A DNA stretch of 64,000 nt, from positions 13,268,001 through 13,332,000 of the forward strand of contig OU612065.1 of NCBI GenBank assembly GCA_914767715.1. The letters are read 5' to 3'. This document shows positions 37,801 to 50,390 of this stretch, piece after piece. Position 1 is the first letter of the stretch; each line of letters begins with the position of its first letter. A model generated the notes under the pieces. It had not been told where the DNA came from. It did not search any database and saw nothing but the letters and a program-made list of their open reading frames with translations. The stretch is from Membranipora membranacea. Taxonomy: Eukaryota; Bryozoa; Gymnolaemata; Cheilostomatida; Membraniporidae. The position numbers were made by a program, and so were the translations under genes.

Positions 37801-40573
37801 ACCTGGCATCGATAATCAGCTGTAAAGTACAAGTGGGTGGGAAAAGTCTGGAAAATGTTTTTAGTTGGTTAATGGGTTGTGTTTTTTTATTATTGCGTGG
37901 AAATGCCTGGACTGTGTACCACCACAATATGCCGCAATATAGTAACATTTATTTCAGGCTGAAGCAAATGTTGAAAGTTTCTCCACACTTGAAATTTAAA
38001 TTAAATCCAAATCTCATGCACAGAGCTTTCATTTATTCCATATAAAAAAAATGATGCAAATCAAAGTTGGGTAATGCTCATGTACTCAAGTACCGTTGTG
38101 TGATCAATTTGATGACCTAGACTTATTTATATGAGAAATTTACTCAGGTCATTAACATGAATCAAAAGGTGTGAACTAAAATTAGCTTCAAGGTCCCACC
38201 TGTCAAAAAGCGCAATAAGCCAGCCTTGGCAGCCCTAGTTTTATTGTCACAACGAGCATTTGTCGTAATTGATATCATCCTAACAATCATCACTTAATGT
38301 CTATTTTCACACATTTTCAGTCTAGCAAAACTATTCCAAATAGCATATAAGCGCATACTATATCTCTGATCCAGATTTGAAGGTGAGATAAGGACGACAT
38401 GTGTAACAGAAACCTGAGATTGACAGGAAATGAAACCAGCCAAAGAAGGCAGCCGTTAGATTCATTATCTCAAGTGCTCACATACTTCATTTTTTTGGAA
38501 TAATCTGATATTATTTCTGAAATAGTACCTTGCGATATGTGTATGTGGGTCATTTGCATAGGTAAGTAGGTATAGCAGCCTCCTACTTAATCAATGATGT
38601 CACTACCATAACTTTAGAGAGAAGGCAACTCAATGTATCTAAATAGCTTCAACACTTTGTCTCAGCCCTCCACCCTCCCTGGTCTCAGACACCCTGCTTC
38701 CAACCATGAAGTCTGGTAAATTTCTCAGACTCCCTACCATGCGACTATTTTAAGATCAGAGAAAGCTTTTAAAAGTTTTTGATTGGCTTTGCGACGAGTG
38801 AATTTCAAACCTATTAGTGTTTTGCATTGGCTTTTTATTTGTGTAGGATCTTGAGGTTACTGATTATTTCACCAAAATCCTATCTCATCTGCTATACCCA
38901 CCAGACTAATTCTTTGTTCACATGGTGGGAAATTGAAAATTTTTTTGACTATTTTTTTGTTATTTTCAACTCACCTTCTTTGGCCATTTCTTCATAAACT
39001 GTTTGTTGCTGACTACAGAGGAACACAAATGCTGCTGGATTTGATGCATCATACACTTCCATTGTTTCTCGTTTTACATTCTGTACATGTTCCTCGTATG
39101 ATGGTGGGGGAAGGCTGACTATAGTACAAGCCTGCTGTCCATTAGCCAACGATAATTTCGGAAGTACAGTCAGGTCTGAGGGTCGTCTGTAAAATAATGT
39201 TTACTTTACAGGGTGCATACATTTATTGTCTTTTCCTAATTAGATTACATTATGATGTCATTTTCATATAATTCGGGGAATAATTTTTCTATCAATATTT
39301 CTATCGTAATATTGAATTCATAATTTTCAAATATTTTGTGGTTTTACATTGATGATACTAGCCAGTTAAAATTAAAACGTTAAAAGTTTTCTGAGAGAGA
39401 AAATATTATGAACTCTTTGTGACATAATGTTCAATACATGAGACATAACCACCTAATTCTACATTCCGCCTGTGCAACAACTTGTCCAGTTGGTAGTAAA
39501 AGCCATCGAGACATTTTTCACCCCTCAACAAAATAAAAAACTTGAAAAATCTAAAATTTAGCGCTGAAATCGTGTGTGGTGCCCCCAAAAACATACCTGT
39601 TTTGTGGAAGAATGGATGGATAAATCTGTAGAGATGGCATTGTCGGCTGAGAGTTCTCTGAAAATAGCATATTCTGTCGTATTGCCTGTTCCAAAACATC
39701 TGGAACTTTTTCTGTTTGTGATGTATGCGGTGACTGTGGTGTTTGTGCAGTTTGTGGACTCTGTGGGGTTTGCGGAGTGTGTGGTAAGACGGGTACGAGT
39801 TCATCTGGAGTTGCTGGTGGGCTATTCTGCTGCACTTCTCGAGTTAGCGAGCTATCAATATGAAATATTGTTGGAGTGTCATTCGGGAGGTGAACCTGTG
39901 GGCTCAGCGGATTGTTTTGTGGGAACTGTGGTTGATTCTGATGAAGTGAATTATGATATTGGAGGTGTTGATGGTTCGGAGCAAGAGTGAGTTGTGGTGG
40001 TGAGCATAATGGGGGTGATGGAGGGGGTGTTATTGGCTCTGTCTCAGGAAGTTGAGGTATACGAACACGTAGAGGCAAAGCTGGGGTCTGCTGAGGAGTG
40101 CCTTGTATAGAAGGAGTCATGTTGAGTGGTATTCTAGTGACATCATCAAAGTCAAATGCCATCTGTCGTTTCTGTTGCTCATTTCTCTGGTAAGAGTCTA
40201 CAATCTCACCGCAAGAAGAAAGAAAACTTTCAACGCTTGATGGGGAATCGATCCAGTCTCTATCTAAGTCACAGCTATCGGGGCTGAAAGTGTCACAAGA
40301 ATCATATCCGGCATCGTCGCATGGCTGAGGTTCAACATAAGCAAACCTTTCACCGTCGTCCATGTAGTGAGCGCAGAGATCTTCTAATCTAATATTTAAC
40401 AAGTCGGCTTCAGTTGGTGGAGGAGAAAACCGCTGCTCACTGAACACAGAAGGCTGAGAAAACTGGCAGCCATAATCATCCAGAGACTTAGGCTCTAGTT
40501 TAACCTCCAGTAGCGGCTGGTTATACGGATTGTCCTGCTGCGGTGGCTCCATGAATGTGTCATTCCACCTCAT
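34824..40573 (-). CDS. ETS-domain transcription factor, ERG/FLI-like
   Basis: Exons in transcript order: 40573-39597, 39186-38975, 35549-35487, 35170-34824, all in phase, giving 532 residues. The first exon encodes a Pro/Gln/Asp-rich region with many SP/TP sites. Exon 2 has a PPPSY motif (~residue 353). The C-terminus is a full ETS winged helix (~420-510): LWQFLLSLL, then the W of AWEG and [16 protein letters not shown], the recognition helix [14 protein letters not shown] with the RALR arginines that contact GGAA, and [11 protein letters not shown]. The tail ([12 protein letters not shown]) resembles ERG/FLI ends. No Pointed domain is visible, which ERG/FLI proteins usually have, so the subfamily is uncertain. 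It should act as a nuclear DNA-binding regulator. Confidence 0.93.
35550..38974 (-). other. large intron 2 of the ETS gene
   Basis: 3.4 kb between the PPPSY exon and the small exon before the ETS domain. I see no further exons or clear mobile elements in it; a Pointed-domain exon was looked for and not found. Confidence 0.55.
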
Positions 40574-43500
40574 CTTCTCGTCGTAATGTCAACTATCTAA
40601 CTATAGCAGCTAAGTATGTGCAGTCATAAATAACAATGCAACATTTGTCTGTCCCTAGACTACTGTGCAGACTAAAGTATTTTATAAAATTTTTCAATTG
40701 TCATTGATAATCAGTACCGGTACCGGAGATCTGCAGGCAATATGTCATTTGTCACCCAGCGTAGGCAAGTGTCTTCTAATATTGTGAACAGCTCTGCAAG
40801 CACTTTGCTATCACCTGCCAATAAAATACACACGGCTCTGTTAGCGCTGCTGTCTATGGCATAACTGCTCAACATCTGATATACAACGCTATATTATACT
40901 CTTCAGTTGATACTATAGCAGTTTTAAGAGAGCGGCCCCGAAATTATCGAAGGTCAAAGTCATTGTTGACCCCTGATTTCTCTCAGCTCATAGGTCAATC
41001 ACACACCTGAAGGCTAATCACTCATTACATCCATAATCCAAACAACTCAGACAATACATTGCAAAGAAAAAACATATCCTCAATAATATCTATCAGGGAA
41101 GTGTTGGTAAATATCAAAGTTGGCACTTTTTAAGTTCGTTGTTTATTTGCGTTATGTATTAATATTTACCAGGCTCTGCCACTGATAAGAGAGCCCAATT
41201 GACGTGGTCAGTATTGGGCGGGTGACATTGTGTCACCGAAATAATCAATTTCCAGCCAAAAGATATTCTCACATTATCAGTATGGGCTGATATTGAGAGA
41301 GTGTTGCTGCCTGATAATACTGCATTGCTCCACACTCTAAAATACTACAGTAAATTTCAAGTGCGACAATGGCACATTCCTTGCCTACAAAATGGGGCAA
41401 TCTTATGTCATAACCTGCCATTGTAAATATTTTTGTGTCTTTTATTATGTTAGCCGTGGTGAATCATTCACCTAGATTTGATAACATTGTAAGTGGCTTT
41501 TAGTCTTGCTATCCAGTCTAGACAGGGAACATAAACCATTTTTTTCAGCTAAGCATGAAAAGCAAGTTTATAGAACAGGGTAAAAAGGGATCATATAATT
41601 AGAACATGGCGATCAATTTATTTCAAATGAATTTTAAATACAAAGGTTTTTGGAACACAGAAGAGAAGCACAGTGCTGACGTAGTTTTACATTTTTAACA
41701 GTTTGAACGGAAAACAAACACATATTGGATGTGTAAAATTGCTCCATTATCAGCATTGTTGTGAGAAATTCAGCTTCTATAGTATTTTAGAAAGTATAGA
41801 AGTAGTTCGGTATTTGGCTTGTACAGTACATTCATCTAAATACTCCACTTCTACATCCAAGAAGGAGGGAGCAATAACTTAGGCAATTTATAACTTATAC
41901 CCAGAAAAGCCTTAACACTTTTGCATAACTACGTCAGAATGTGTTACCTGACTATGAAATGCTTTGATATGTGGATAGTCATCCTCGCCCAGTCAAAATC
42001 GTTTTGGCTGCGCATGTAAGGAATACAGACTATGTATATCGAACCAAAGTACCAATACATTGTAGTAAATTGATTATCTTTTTATTATCTTTAGTGTATC
42101 AATCACTCCTATTTCATTTATTATACAATCAGGAACTTGCGGTAACCCATCACAGGTAACTTGGTTGATCCCGCAGCAAGGCCAAGAACTAATTATTTTC
42201 AAGCGAAATATTATCGGTATAAAAATAATCCCTGATGATTGACTTTTGATAAATCCATCTTGGTGTAAATCTATTATACAATGTACAATTTAAATCATGC
42301 CACCACTTCTAGAGACATCAAGGATTGGCATCAGAATAAAAATTTACATGATGCTAATATTTCTCATGCCACCTAAAACTGATGTTTTAAGTTTTTTTAA
42401 GATTGTTCTGGCGTGGCCCCTATTGTCTTAGGCCTGCTGGCATGCATGTAGAGTGAAGCGAATTACAAGTTTTCCTTTGGGTTTATCATTTCCCTTGTGA
42501 CCAGATCAGCTTCTCCAATTAATCAATTTAGTTATGACATAGCTTGCTGGCAATTGGATTTTATGGATATGTAACATAAAATCCTTTTTTGATGTCTGCT
42601 TTCTTTTCTCCATTCAATGAGGTAACTCCAGCTCAACATGTCAGATAACACACACACACTATCTTTATGATGTTAGAGAAACGTAAAAGGCTAGTGTTAT
42701 GAATATTAGGAAATTAACTCACGGGGAACATATTCTTTGGCAAAATCTTTTAACAGCAAGCTCAAGCTCAATGGTACTAGTACTAGCTTCCCCTCCCTTC
42801 AATCATGTCATACATTTAAAGCAACCATGCGCATGTCGAAACTCTACTGATGATGTTATATCAATTGCTAGTATTTCTGCTGACTGTCAAGTCCCATCAC
42901 TGTCCGAGGTTTTTACTCAAGGTTATTAAGAAGCATTACCTTTGAATGTATGCAACTGACTCTATGCCCTCTACTGAACTTAGTCACTCTGTCATCAGGG
43001 CGCTACCGTAACATCAAAGGTAGAATAGAGCTACGGGGACAAGGTTTTCGAGCACAACAATGTGTACAGTTTTTAAATTCAGTCTCTTTAAAAGATAAAA
43101 TTCATAATGCGCATCAATTTATAAAAGACTTGTAATGAACCTTTTACCTCAAGGAAAAATTCTTAGCCATATGTGGCAGAGACAGAACACAATATGTACA
43201 ATTATTTGCCGTGCTGGAATTAAATATTCAAACTCAAGACCAAAATGAATATAGAGTTAGATCATAGAAACTCACGTATCTTTGTCTGACTGTATGTAGC
43301 ACTGCTACTCAGGTCTGAATCTGTTGGACCAGCCAAGCAGATTATCAGAACAAGTCCAGCTTGCTGATGATATACAAATGAACAGAGCCTCGCTACACAC
43401 GTTAATCTACCTATGACCTACATGCTGCTGCTGATGGTTGCTAATCTATTAATAACAACCCCACAATGTATGAATAATAAATAGATGATAATTATGTTAC

Positions 43501-45288
43501 GTCAATAGACCTTTTTTACTAATGACAAGCTGTCTGCACAGTTGTCTAGAGATTTGTTATTTTAGACATGTTAGTTACAGATCTAATAATCTTACAACTC
43601 GCTACTAGAACAGCGCTGCCTATGATATCATCACAGCATTAGTTACAACTCGCCCAAAGTTTGGCAGCCACATAAGCCCATGTCAAATAAAGGAAATGAA
43701 TATACAAGGTTGTTTGGGTGTATACATATGAAACTGGTATTAAAATTTAATGAAGTGGAAAAAAGAATCTACTTTTAGACATTCATAGGCCCCCAATTAG
43801 TCTCGGAGGGAAATTAATCAAACGATTACAGTTCTTTTGTTACAACAACCAGTCCATGCATCGATGTGATAATGATATGTGTCATTTGTACTTTATGGGA
43901 AAACTTTTTTTAAAGAGCCGTGTTGCGATATTTGAATTTGGTAATATTTAGTATCACTTGTTGTATTTGCTCTGGCGCCCCTCCTGCGTTGAGAGTTGAG
44001 ACCCTACAACAAAGGGCTTTGGGGTATTCCTGAAGCAGTATACCTAAAGCCGTATACCAATGAACAAAAACTTATAACACAGTGATATCTGTTTGGTCTA
44101 AAAACTCAAAAAATAGTAGTTTACCATAGTATTTGAAAAAAGCAGATGAGTAGAAGGTATAATTTGAAAAAGAGCAGATCTACTCTTAAAAGAGTAAAGT
44201 GGGCAGCCCTGGTTGCAATTCATAAAAACACTGTGTGCGATTATTTTATAGTATCTTATTAATAAACTTTGTTTAGTTTTTCTCTAACTGGTTCTCGGAT
44301 TGAATTGTTTCTAGAATTTTCAAGGCTGTAAAATTTACATCGTTATTTATAAGTTTTTGTGTTGAGACCCTAAAATTATTGTCTCTGGAGTATATATGAA
44401 GCCATATATCGATGAGCAAAACTCATAACACATAATTGTTTGACTACGATATATAGTTAATTTCTAGATGAAGTCTTATTGCCCCATTTAATTCTTATTT
44501 GTTTGTTGTGTGCTCTGATAAGACAGGTAACAAGCAATAGCTCTCATATTCCTGTATTTGGATGGAAAGGCAAATTTTTATATAATTAATAGCTCATGAA
44601 ATGATTTGTCCCAACTAAAGCAAAGTTTGCATCAACACAAGTGGCGTTAAAGCACATGTCACATACATTACCACTGTTATTGTGGCAAGGTGACAAGGTA
44701 GCCTGGGCAGGCTGCCCTGTATCCTGCCCCCGACAGCCTGCCCAGGCTAGTGACAAGGCTAAAGTTAACGAGGTAATTTGTGAAGGAAAATCATTGATAA
44801 TGGTGAGGACTTCTCTGTGTCAGAGTTTTTGACAAGTAAAACCATATCAAAACAAATGAACATTGCAACAATGGCTTGGAAGCTTGAATATTAATGGTAT
44901 TGAATGAGGATAGGGATTACACAAAAATAGCTTGAGTTCAAACTTAAAAAAGAGTAGATTACCATACCATGCTTTTTAAAAAAAGTAGAGCGGTAGAAAC
45001 TTGTTTTGGAAAAAGAACAGATCAACTCATAAAATGGGTCATGTCCCAAACTGGAATCGTTCATTTAGTGTGGTCAGGGAGAATGGTGTGGTCAAGGAAA
45101 ATTCTCCCAGGTGTGTAAGCAAGGAATAAGCATCATTTAGGAGTTGTACCATCATTTATGCACAGTTGAATACAGGGTGTGGAAAACTCTTATATTTAAG
45201 TTTTATTATTGTTCTTTGAAGGACAATTGAAGGTCAGTAATTACAATACATGAAGAGAAAATCCAATTGAAGAAAAAAAACTTTGACA
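40574..45288. other. intergenic region between the divergent ETS and RPRD1 genes
   Basis: The ETS gene leaves to the left and RPRD1 to the right, so this 4.7 kb should hold both promoters. Short frames at 42699-42929 and 42950-43135 show no recognised domain. A compact hairpin lies at 44700-44748. No CpG-rich core or TATA box stands out. Confidence 0.5.
44700..44748. repeat. compact hairpin flanked by direct repeats
   Basis: Perfect 15-bp arms AGCCTGGGCAGGCTG and CAGCCTGCCCAGGCT around a 19-nt C-rich loop. GTGACAAGG lies on both sides, as if duplicated by an insertion. Confidence 0.7.
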
Positions 45289-48200
45289 ATGGCGTTCACA
45301 GAGCAAGGACTACGTGGAAAGCTGGCAGAACTGAACTCAACACAGCAAAGCATCCAGACATTGTCTTTGTGGCTGATTCACCACAGAAAACATGCTGATA
45401 CTTATGTCCCTATTTGGAACACTGAGCTCAGAAAAGGTAACTAATATAAATATTAGTTAGTTAATTGAATGAAATGGATACCATAGATAGGTAGATAGAA
45501 TAGATTGAATCTATCTATAGAATAGATAGACCAATGAACTCCCTCTCCTACTCATGGAGTTCATTGGATAGACAGCATACCAATCAGAACAACTATAGTT
45601 AGAGCAAGGAGTTAGACACTCCTTGGTTAGAGTCACTCATTGAAGTCAGTTGGTATAGTCCCAGCAACAGTCTCTACATTCACAGCTGTTACTTAGTAAC
45701 ATGTTTTCTTGCGAGTCAATACAGTTTCCAATCAGTAGCAAAATTTGTTCTCTTGAAAATCTTTATTGGCTAGCTAATGAGATGATCAAAAGAAGGGGCG
45801 TAGGAGTCCTTGGTCGAAGCTTAGACTTACAGTGTTGTCGAGCGAATTATAAAGAAAATGATTTGCTGGCGATGGAGTGTGTTGGCTGAATGCTGAATGA
45901 TGGAGCTGGGTGTCGAATGGCTGTGTATGCGGTGTGAACAGAGTTGATGATACTGGCTGTAGATATTCAATCAACCTTCACAATGTCGCTGCGATAGTGG
46001 AGGTAGATCCGGCTTCTGAAGGAGGCCAGTGATGTTAAGGGCCTGTATTTTCCTATGTCCAGGATCAACCACACAATACTGATACTGGACATAGGCAAAT
46101 GTAGTCTTATAAGCCCCAATGGAAAATCTTGATGGTCAGACTATGATATATAGGTTAATGTCATACGACTGTGTGGCTAGTAGAGTGGTTGAGTGAGAAA
46201 TCGTTGTTGTTGCAGGTAGTGCGTGTCCGAATTATGCTTGAGTAATCAAGCAGGGTAGAAATGGTGAATTGCCTGGTGTTGTTGATTACCAAAGGCAGAG
46301 TTAACGGGGTGCTTAAACCACTGCTGACACAGCTGGGTTTTGCCCTGCATAGCCACCAGTCAAAAATTTAAATCCCCAGCATAGCCACCAGTCAAAAATT
46401 TAAATCCCCAGCATAGCCACCAGTCAAAAATTTAAATCCCCAGCATAGCCACCAGTCAAAAATTTAAATAGAGAGTTGTGGCATCAAAACATCTAGCCAG
46501 TAGCTTTGAATGGAGTTAAATGAGCTTTCAAAATGAAGAGAGCATCTTCTTCCTCAACCATCCACCATTAGTGATGACTAATGTTGTTGTTGACCAATCA
46601 GGTGCCTTTAAAATCTAGCTGAGATCCAACACTAATAAAAATGTTGGATCTCAGCTAGATTTTAAAGGCACCTGATTGGTCAACAACAACATTAGTCATC
46701 ACTAATTGTGGATGGCTGGGGAAGAAGATACTCCCTACATTTTGAGAGCTCATATATCTCCATTCAAAGCTACTGGCTAGATGTTTTGATGCCACAACTC
46801 TCTATTTAAATTTTTGACTGGTGGCTATGCTGGGCAAAGCCCAGCTGTGGCAGCAGTGGTTTAAAGACACTGTATATATTAAAGGTTCTGGTATGGTCTT
46901 GATGTTGAGAAAGGTGGTAGGATGGTTGGTGTCGCTGCTTTCTTGGTTATCTAAAAATTATACAGTACACTTTGTTTGGTGATGTGTCAGCAGAGCCGCT
47001 GCTCTGTGGCTTGCAAACATGACACTTTTTCAGCCTGCTTAATAAGCTTTGTTCGTCGGCATTGGTGAGGGTCAAAGCTTGATAACTCTTTCGTTGACAG
47101 CTTGAATATATGAGTACATGAAGTTCTTTATTTTATTTTCTTATTCCAGCAAGCCGACAGAGAAAGCTGACATTTATTTACCTCGCAAATGATGTGCTAC
47201 AGAATGGACGGAAAAAAAGTGGAACTACATTGCTAGCCGATTTTGCCAGTATTTTACCTGATGCATTTAAACACACCGCAGTGTAAGTTAACATCAGGTG
47301 TACAATATAACAATGAGTGTGTAGATACTATAATGGATATTAAACTATATATACTATATTAAAACTTATATGAAATTTGTCGAGTCTCTATTTCGAATTT
47401 GAAATGAAATGACAGATACCTGTTTCAATCCCGGAAATTGATTAGTTAGCCTAAGAAGCAATGATAAACTAGAAAATTTACACATAGACTTGAACATACA
47501 TTTATTATTGTTGTAGATATACCAAATATAGAGTAAGTTCACTAACTTCACATCATGATGGTTATCCATGGTTCGTGAATACATTGATTTGTTTTTTGAC
47601 ATTAAAGAGAAACAGATGAGCAGACTATACAAAAACTCAACAGAATTGTTGGCATATGGGAGGATAGAAAGATCTTTGAAAAGAAGATACTAGCTAAGCT
47701 TAGAGATGTTTTGGGTAGGTTAATCAACATATGAATGTATTGTTTGGCCAGGGAGTTACAGAGTTTCAAACTCCTTGGTTTGGCTAATGTTTTATTTGAA
47801 ACTTATTTCAACTCATGCTTTGACAAATTATTATTGTACCTCTCATTTCTCTGAACACTTGATATTGAGAATGCACAACGTCATCAGCAGTTAACTCTGC
47901 TATTGTGTAGTCACATGATACTAAGAATCCTCAAATCTTGATTTATCAGGCCAATCACACCAGGGAGTTTGTCCCATATTCCCTTAGCCTGTCTTGACAA
48001 GCCTGTCAAGACAGGCTATACCCCTCCCCTTCATATTCATTTTGGAGTTGTCTTCCCTCTGATTTAATTGTTCAGAGAGCAAACAACTGATCAATTACAA
48101 GATTAATTGATGAAGAGTCATTATTTTGGCTATGTTTTCCCGTCTCGCTTCTTGCTCCAACAGCACTACAATACCACCCAAGAGATCTATATTAGGATGC

Positions 48201-50167
48201 CATGGTCAATTTATGCAATTGTAGCAGCTGCTTTGGCATGTTCTTCATGTCAACAGAAATACCATAAAATAGATATATAACTGCGGATGTACAAGTTATA
48301 CTCTTCTCTATCTGGTTGAGATAATAATGTTTATTTCAGGTGTTGCTGTGCCTGTGACTAAGAAAAAGCGGATAGAAGAAGTAAAGTTAGCTCTACAAGA
48401 ACAGATGGCTAAAGACTCACCAGATGAAACGCATGATGAGGTGCTAGATGTGAGTAATATACAATCTGTAGGTCACCTTATGGCCATTCCACTGAAAGAT
48501 TATTGCTAGTAGAATTTTTTAAATAGAGGCAATTAGAAGAATTATGAATTATGGTGTTATCTATCCCTTCATTTATCAACTAGCAGCATACAGGGAAATA
48601 TTGAAAAACTCGCCAAACTGATGCACCAGTGTTACAAGAAAAATATTTTAAATAGTTGTTAAATTATCATGTCTCGTTCCGTCCATAAATCACATTGTTC
48701 TAGTAAATGGGATGAACAGAAGATTTAGTAGTCTCTCTGCCTGTCTTATATCTTTGTCTGCAAAAGTTACCAGTTTTTTTGTCACTTGATAGTGCTTATG
48801 TATTTCATAGAACGATGAGATGCTGAAGTTGGTGAATGGTTTGGTCGATTCAGCATCTAGTGACGCAGAAGTGAGACAGAAAATAGCTAATCTTCCTCAA
48901 ACTGTATCAGATGCGTCTGGGCTAAAAAAAATCAGAGGTAAGGTAATTTTGATAAAAATCTTTTATAGATCACATTTATATATGAGGTTAGGTATGAGGT
49001 CAAATTTTCGATGATAAGTGGTTGATCTATAATACCATTTTCTATTGATGATCTTTCCAAACAGTAAAACAGAATCGACTTTGAAACTATTCAAACAGGT
49101 GTTTGACCATGTAGGAGTTTTCTTTATCAGTTTTGATTTTTTCTTGCCATCGCCAAGAAGAGGACAACTTGTCAGTTACCCAAACCAGTGTGGTGTTGAA
49201 GCTGACAAGCATCCCAAGCCTACAATAGATATTCCTGATTTCCTTGATCAGATGTTTTTGAAACTTTTGAGTATGATATTCTGTTTTGATGCATGCCTTT
49301 AGCTGGTTTGGTTAACCCACAATGGTTCATCATGTTTTCCAACTAGGTGTTATACAGCGTTCCTTCATCATTGTCACTGTGCTGCCATCCGTTTTATAGA
49401 CAAAGCAGAAGCTGAAAAGTTAGCAAACACTGTTGAGGATGCCAGCAAAATGCTGAACGAATATAATGAGAGATTAGCTCAAGAACTAACTGACAGAAAG
49501 AAACTGTTCCGTTCTCTCGGGCCATATATTAATCAACAGAAAGATAAGCTTGTAGAGTCTCAGCAAAAATTAGTGGTAAGTTGAGATGATATTGGAGATG
49601 GTTTGAGATATTGTCACAATGTGATTTAACATTTTGCTTGATTGTATTGCCAACATCAACATTAATTCATTAGCGCTATATTGCAGATTTCATAACTATT
49701 TTTTTAGCCCAGTTCCGATACAGTATCCAAATAGAATACATAATTTAAAAGCTGTCTTATGAATCATAAGCCATGTAGCATATAAATTACAAACTTGAAA
49801 ATTCACAAAATGCTGCCAAGCCTTTTGTAACAGATAGCAGGCCTACTGACAAAGACCTAACACTGCCTCCTGTAGTCTGTGGATTCAAAATTATTCTTCC
49901 CAGTCATTGTCTTCTTGTATGTGCTGATCGAAAAGTGCATCATACTGTCATTTTTTTCTTTCATAGATTTAAGTATGACATCAAATGCGTTGCAATTCAT
50001 TATCAAAAATTCTTTCACAGGAATACAAGAAGAAGCTACAGAATGTGGCTGCAGCCAGAAAAGAGTTAGAAAGTCACATTAAAAGCCTACCAGACCTGAC
50101 CAAACTACCGGTCAAGGAAGATGGACTGGCGCCGTTACCTTCAGCTGGAGATTTGTTCAATGTTTGA
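45289..50167 (+). CDS. RPRD1: RPRD1-type CID protein (regulator of nuclear pre-mRNA)
   Basis: Exons 45289-45436, 47150-47282, 47608-47714, 48340-48449, 48811-48937, 49400-49575 and 50021-50167 join in phase to 315 residues, close to human RPRD1A/B. Residues 1-~130 form a CTD-interacting domain: MAFTEQGLRGKLAELN, LSLWLIHHRKHAD, RKLTFIYLANDVLQNGRKK and NRIVGIWEDR closely match the human proteins. A basic KKKR follows, then a helical, coiled-coil half (ERLAQELTDRKKL, YKKKLQNVAAARKELESHI) and the family tail LPDLTKLP...LPSAGDLF. RPRD1 proteins bind the phosphorylated RNA polymerase II C-terminal repeat in the nucleus and aid its dephosphorylation. Start: first ATG, matching the family N-terminus. 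One copy seen; A or B paralogy cannot be assigned. Confidence 0.96.
45531..45567. repeat. short hairpin in RPRD1 intron 1
   Basis: Perfect 12-bp arms CCAATGAACTCC and GGAGTTCATTGG with a 13-nt loop. Tandem GATA-rich sequence lies just before it. A second hairpin, CAAGGAGT/ACTCCTTG, follows at 45605-45625. Confidence 0.75.
46317..46860. mobile_element. fold-back MITE flanked by TTAA in RPRD1 intron 1
   Basis: Ends are ACCACTGCTG and CAGCAGTGGT, each next to TTAA (46313-46316 and 46861-46864), so the target duplication is probably TTAA. The two halves are long, nearly perfect inverted copies that meet near 46635. The left half contains four copies of a 32-bp unit, the right half only one. There is no transposase. 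Confidence 0.85.
46347..46469. repeat. 32-bp tandem repeat inside the MITE left arm
   Basis: Copies begin at 46347, 46379, 46411 and 46443, each starting GCATAGCCACCAGTC, with no visible differences. The right arm has a single inverted copy near 46803-46834, so the array expanded after or during amplification of this copy. Confidence 0.9.
47986..48017. repeat. compact hairpin in RPRD1 intron 3
   Basis: Perfect 14-bp arms AGCCTGTCTTGACA and TGTCAAGACAGGCT with a 4-nt AGCC loop. The AGCCTG...CAGGCT ends are shared with the hairpin at 44700. Confidence 0.75.
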
Positions 50168-50384
50168 TATCGCTATGTCACTTGCTGCTGACACATGGAC
50201 TGCGCGGGATATGTTGGTATATTTTGCGGGTTGATTACAAGAAGTTGCTCGAATTTGAGTAGAGTGCAGTTCAGAATTGCTGTCAGAAATATCTGAGATA
50301 AGTTAAACAACATTTTTTTGACCGAGGTGCATGTGAAATTAAAATTTATTGTATGTATATAGCTATGTACATAATGTTCTTGTA

Positions 50385-50390
50385 AATAAA
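50385..50390 (+). terminator. RPRD1 polyadenylation signal
   Basis: AATAAA lies 218 nt after the RPRD1 stop codon in an AT-rich context, a normal 3' UTR length. Confidence 0.75.

Noticed and set aside
42699-43135. Two adjacent plus-strand frames of 76 and 61 codons that might be a small gene or exons
   Set aside because: They are in different frames, show no recognisable motif and lack a convincing splice link between them.
46347-46469. Four regular 32-bp direct repeats, CRISPR-like at first sight
   Set aside because: The units follow each other without spacers, sit inside a fold-back MITE and lie in a eukaryotic intron, so they are a simple tandem expansion.
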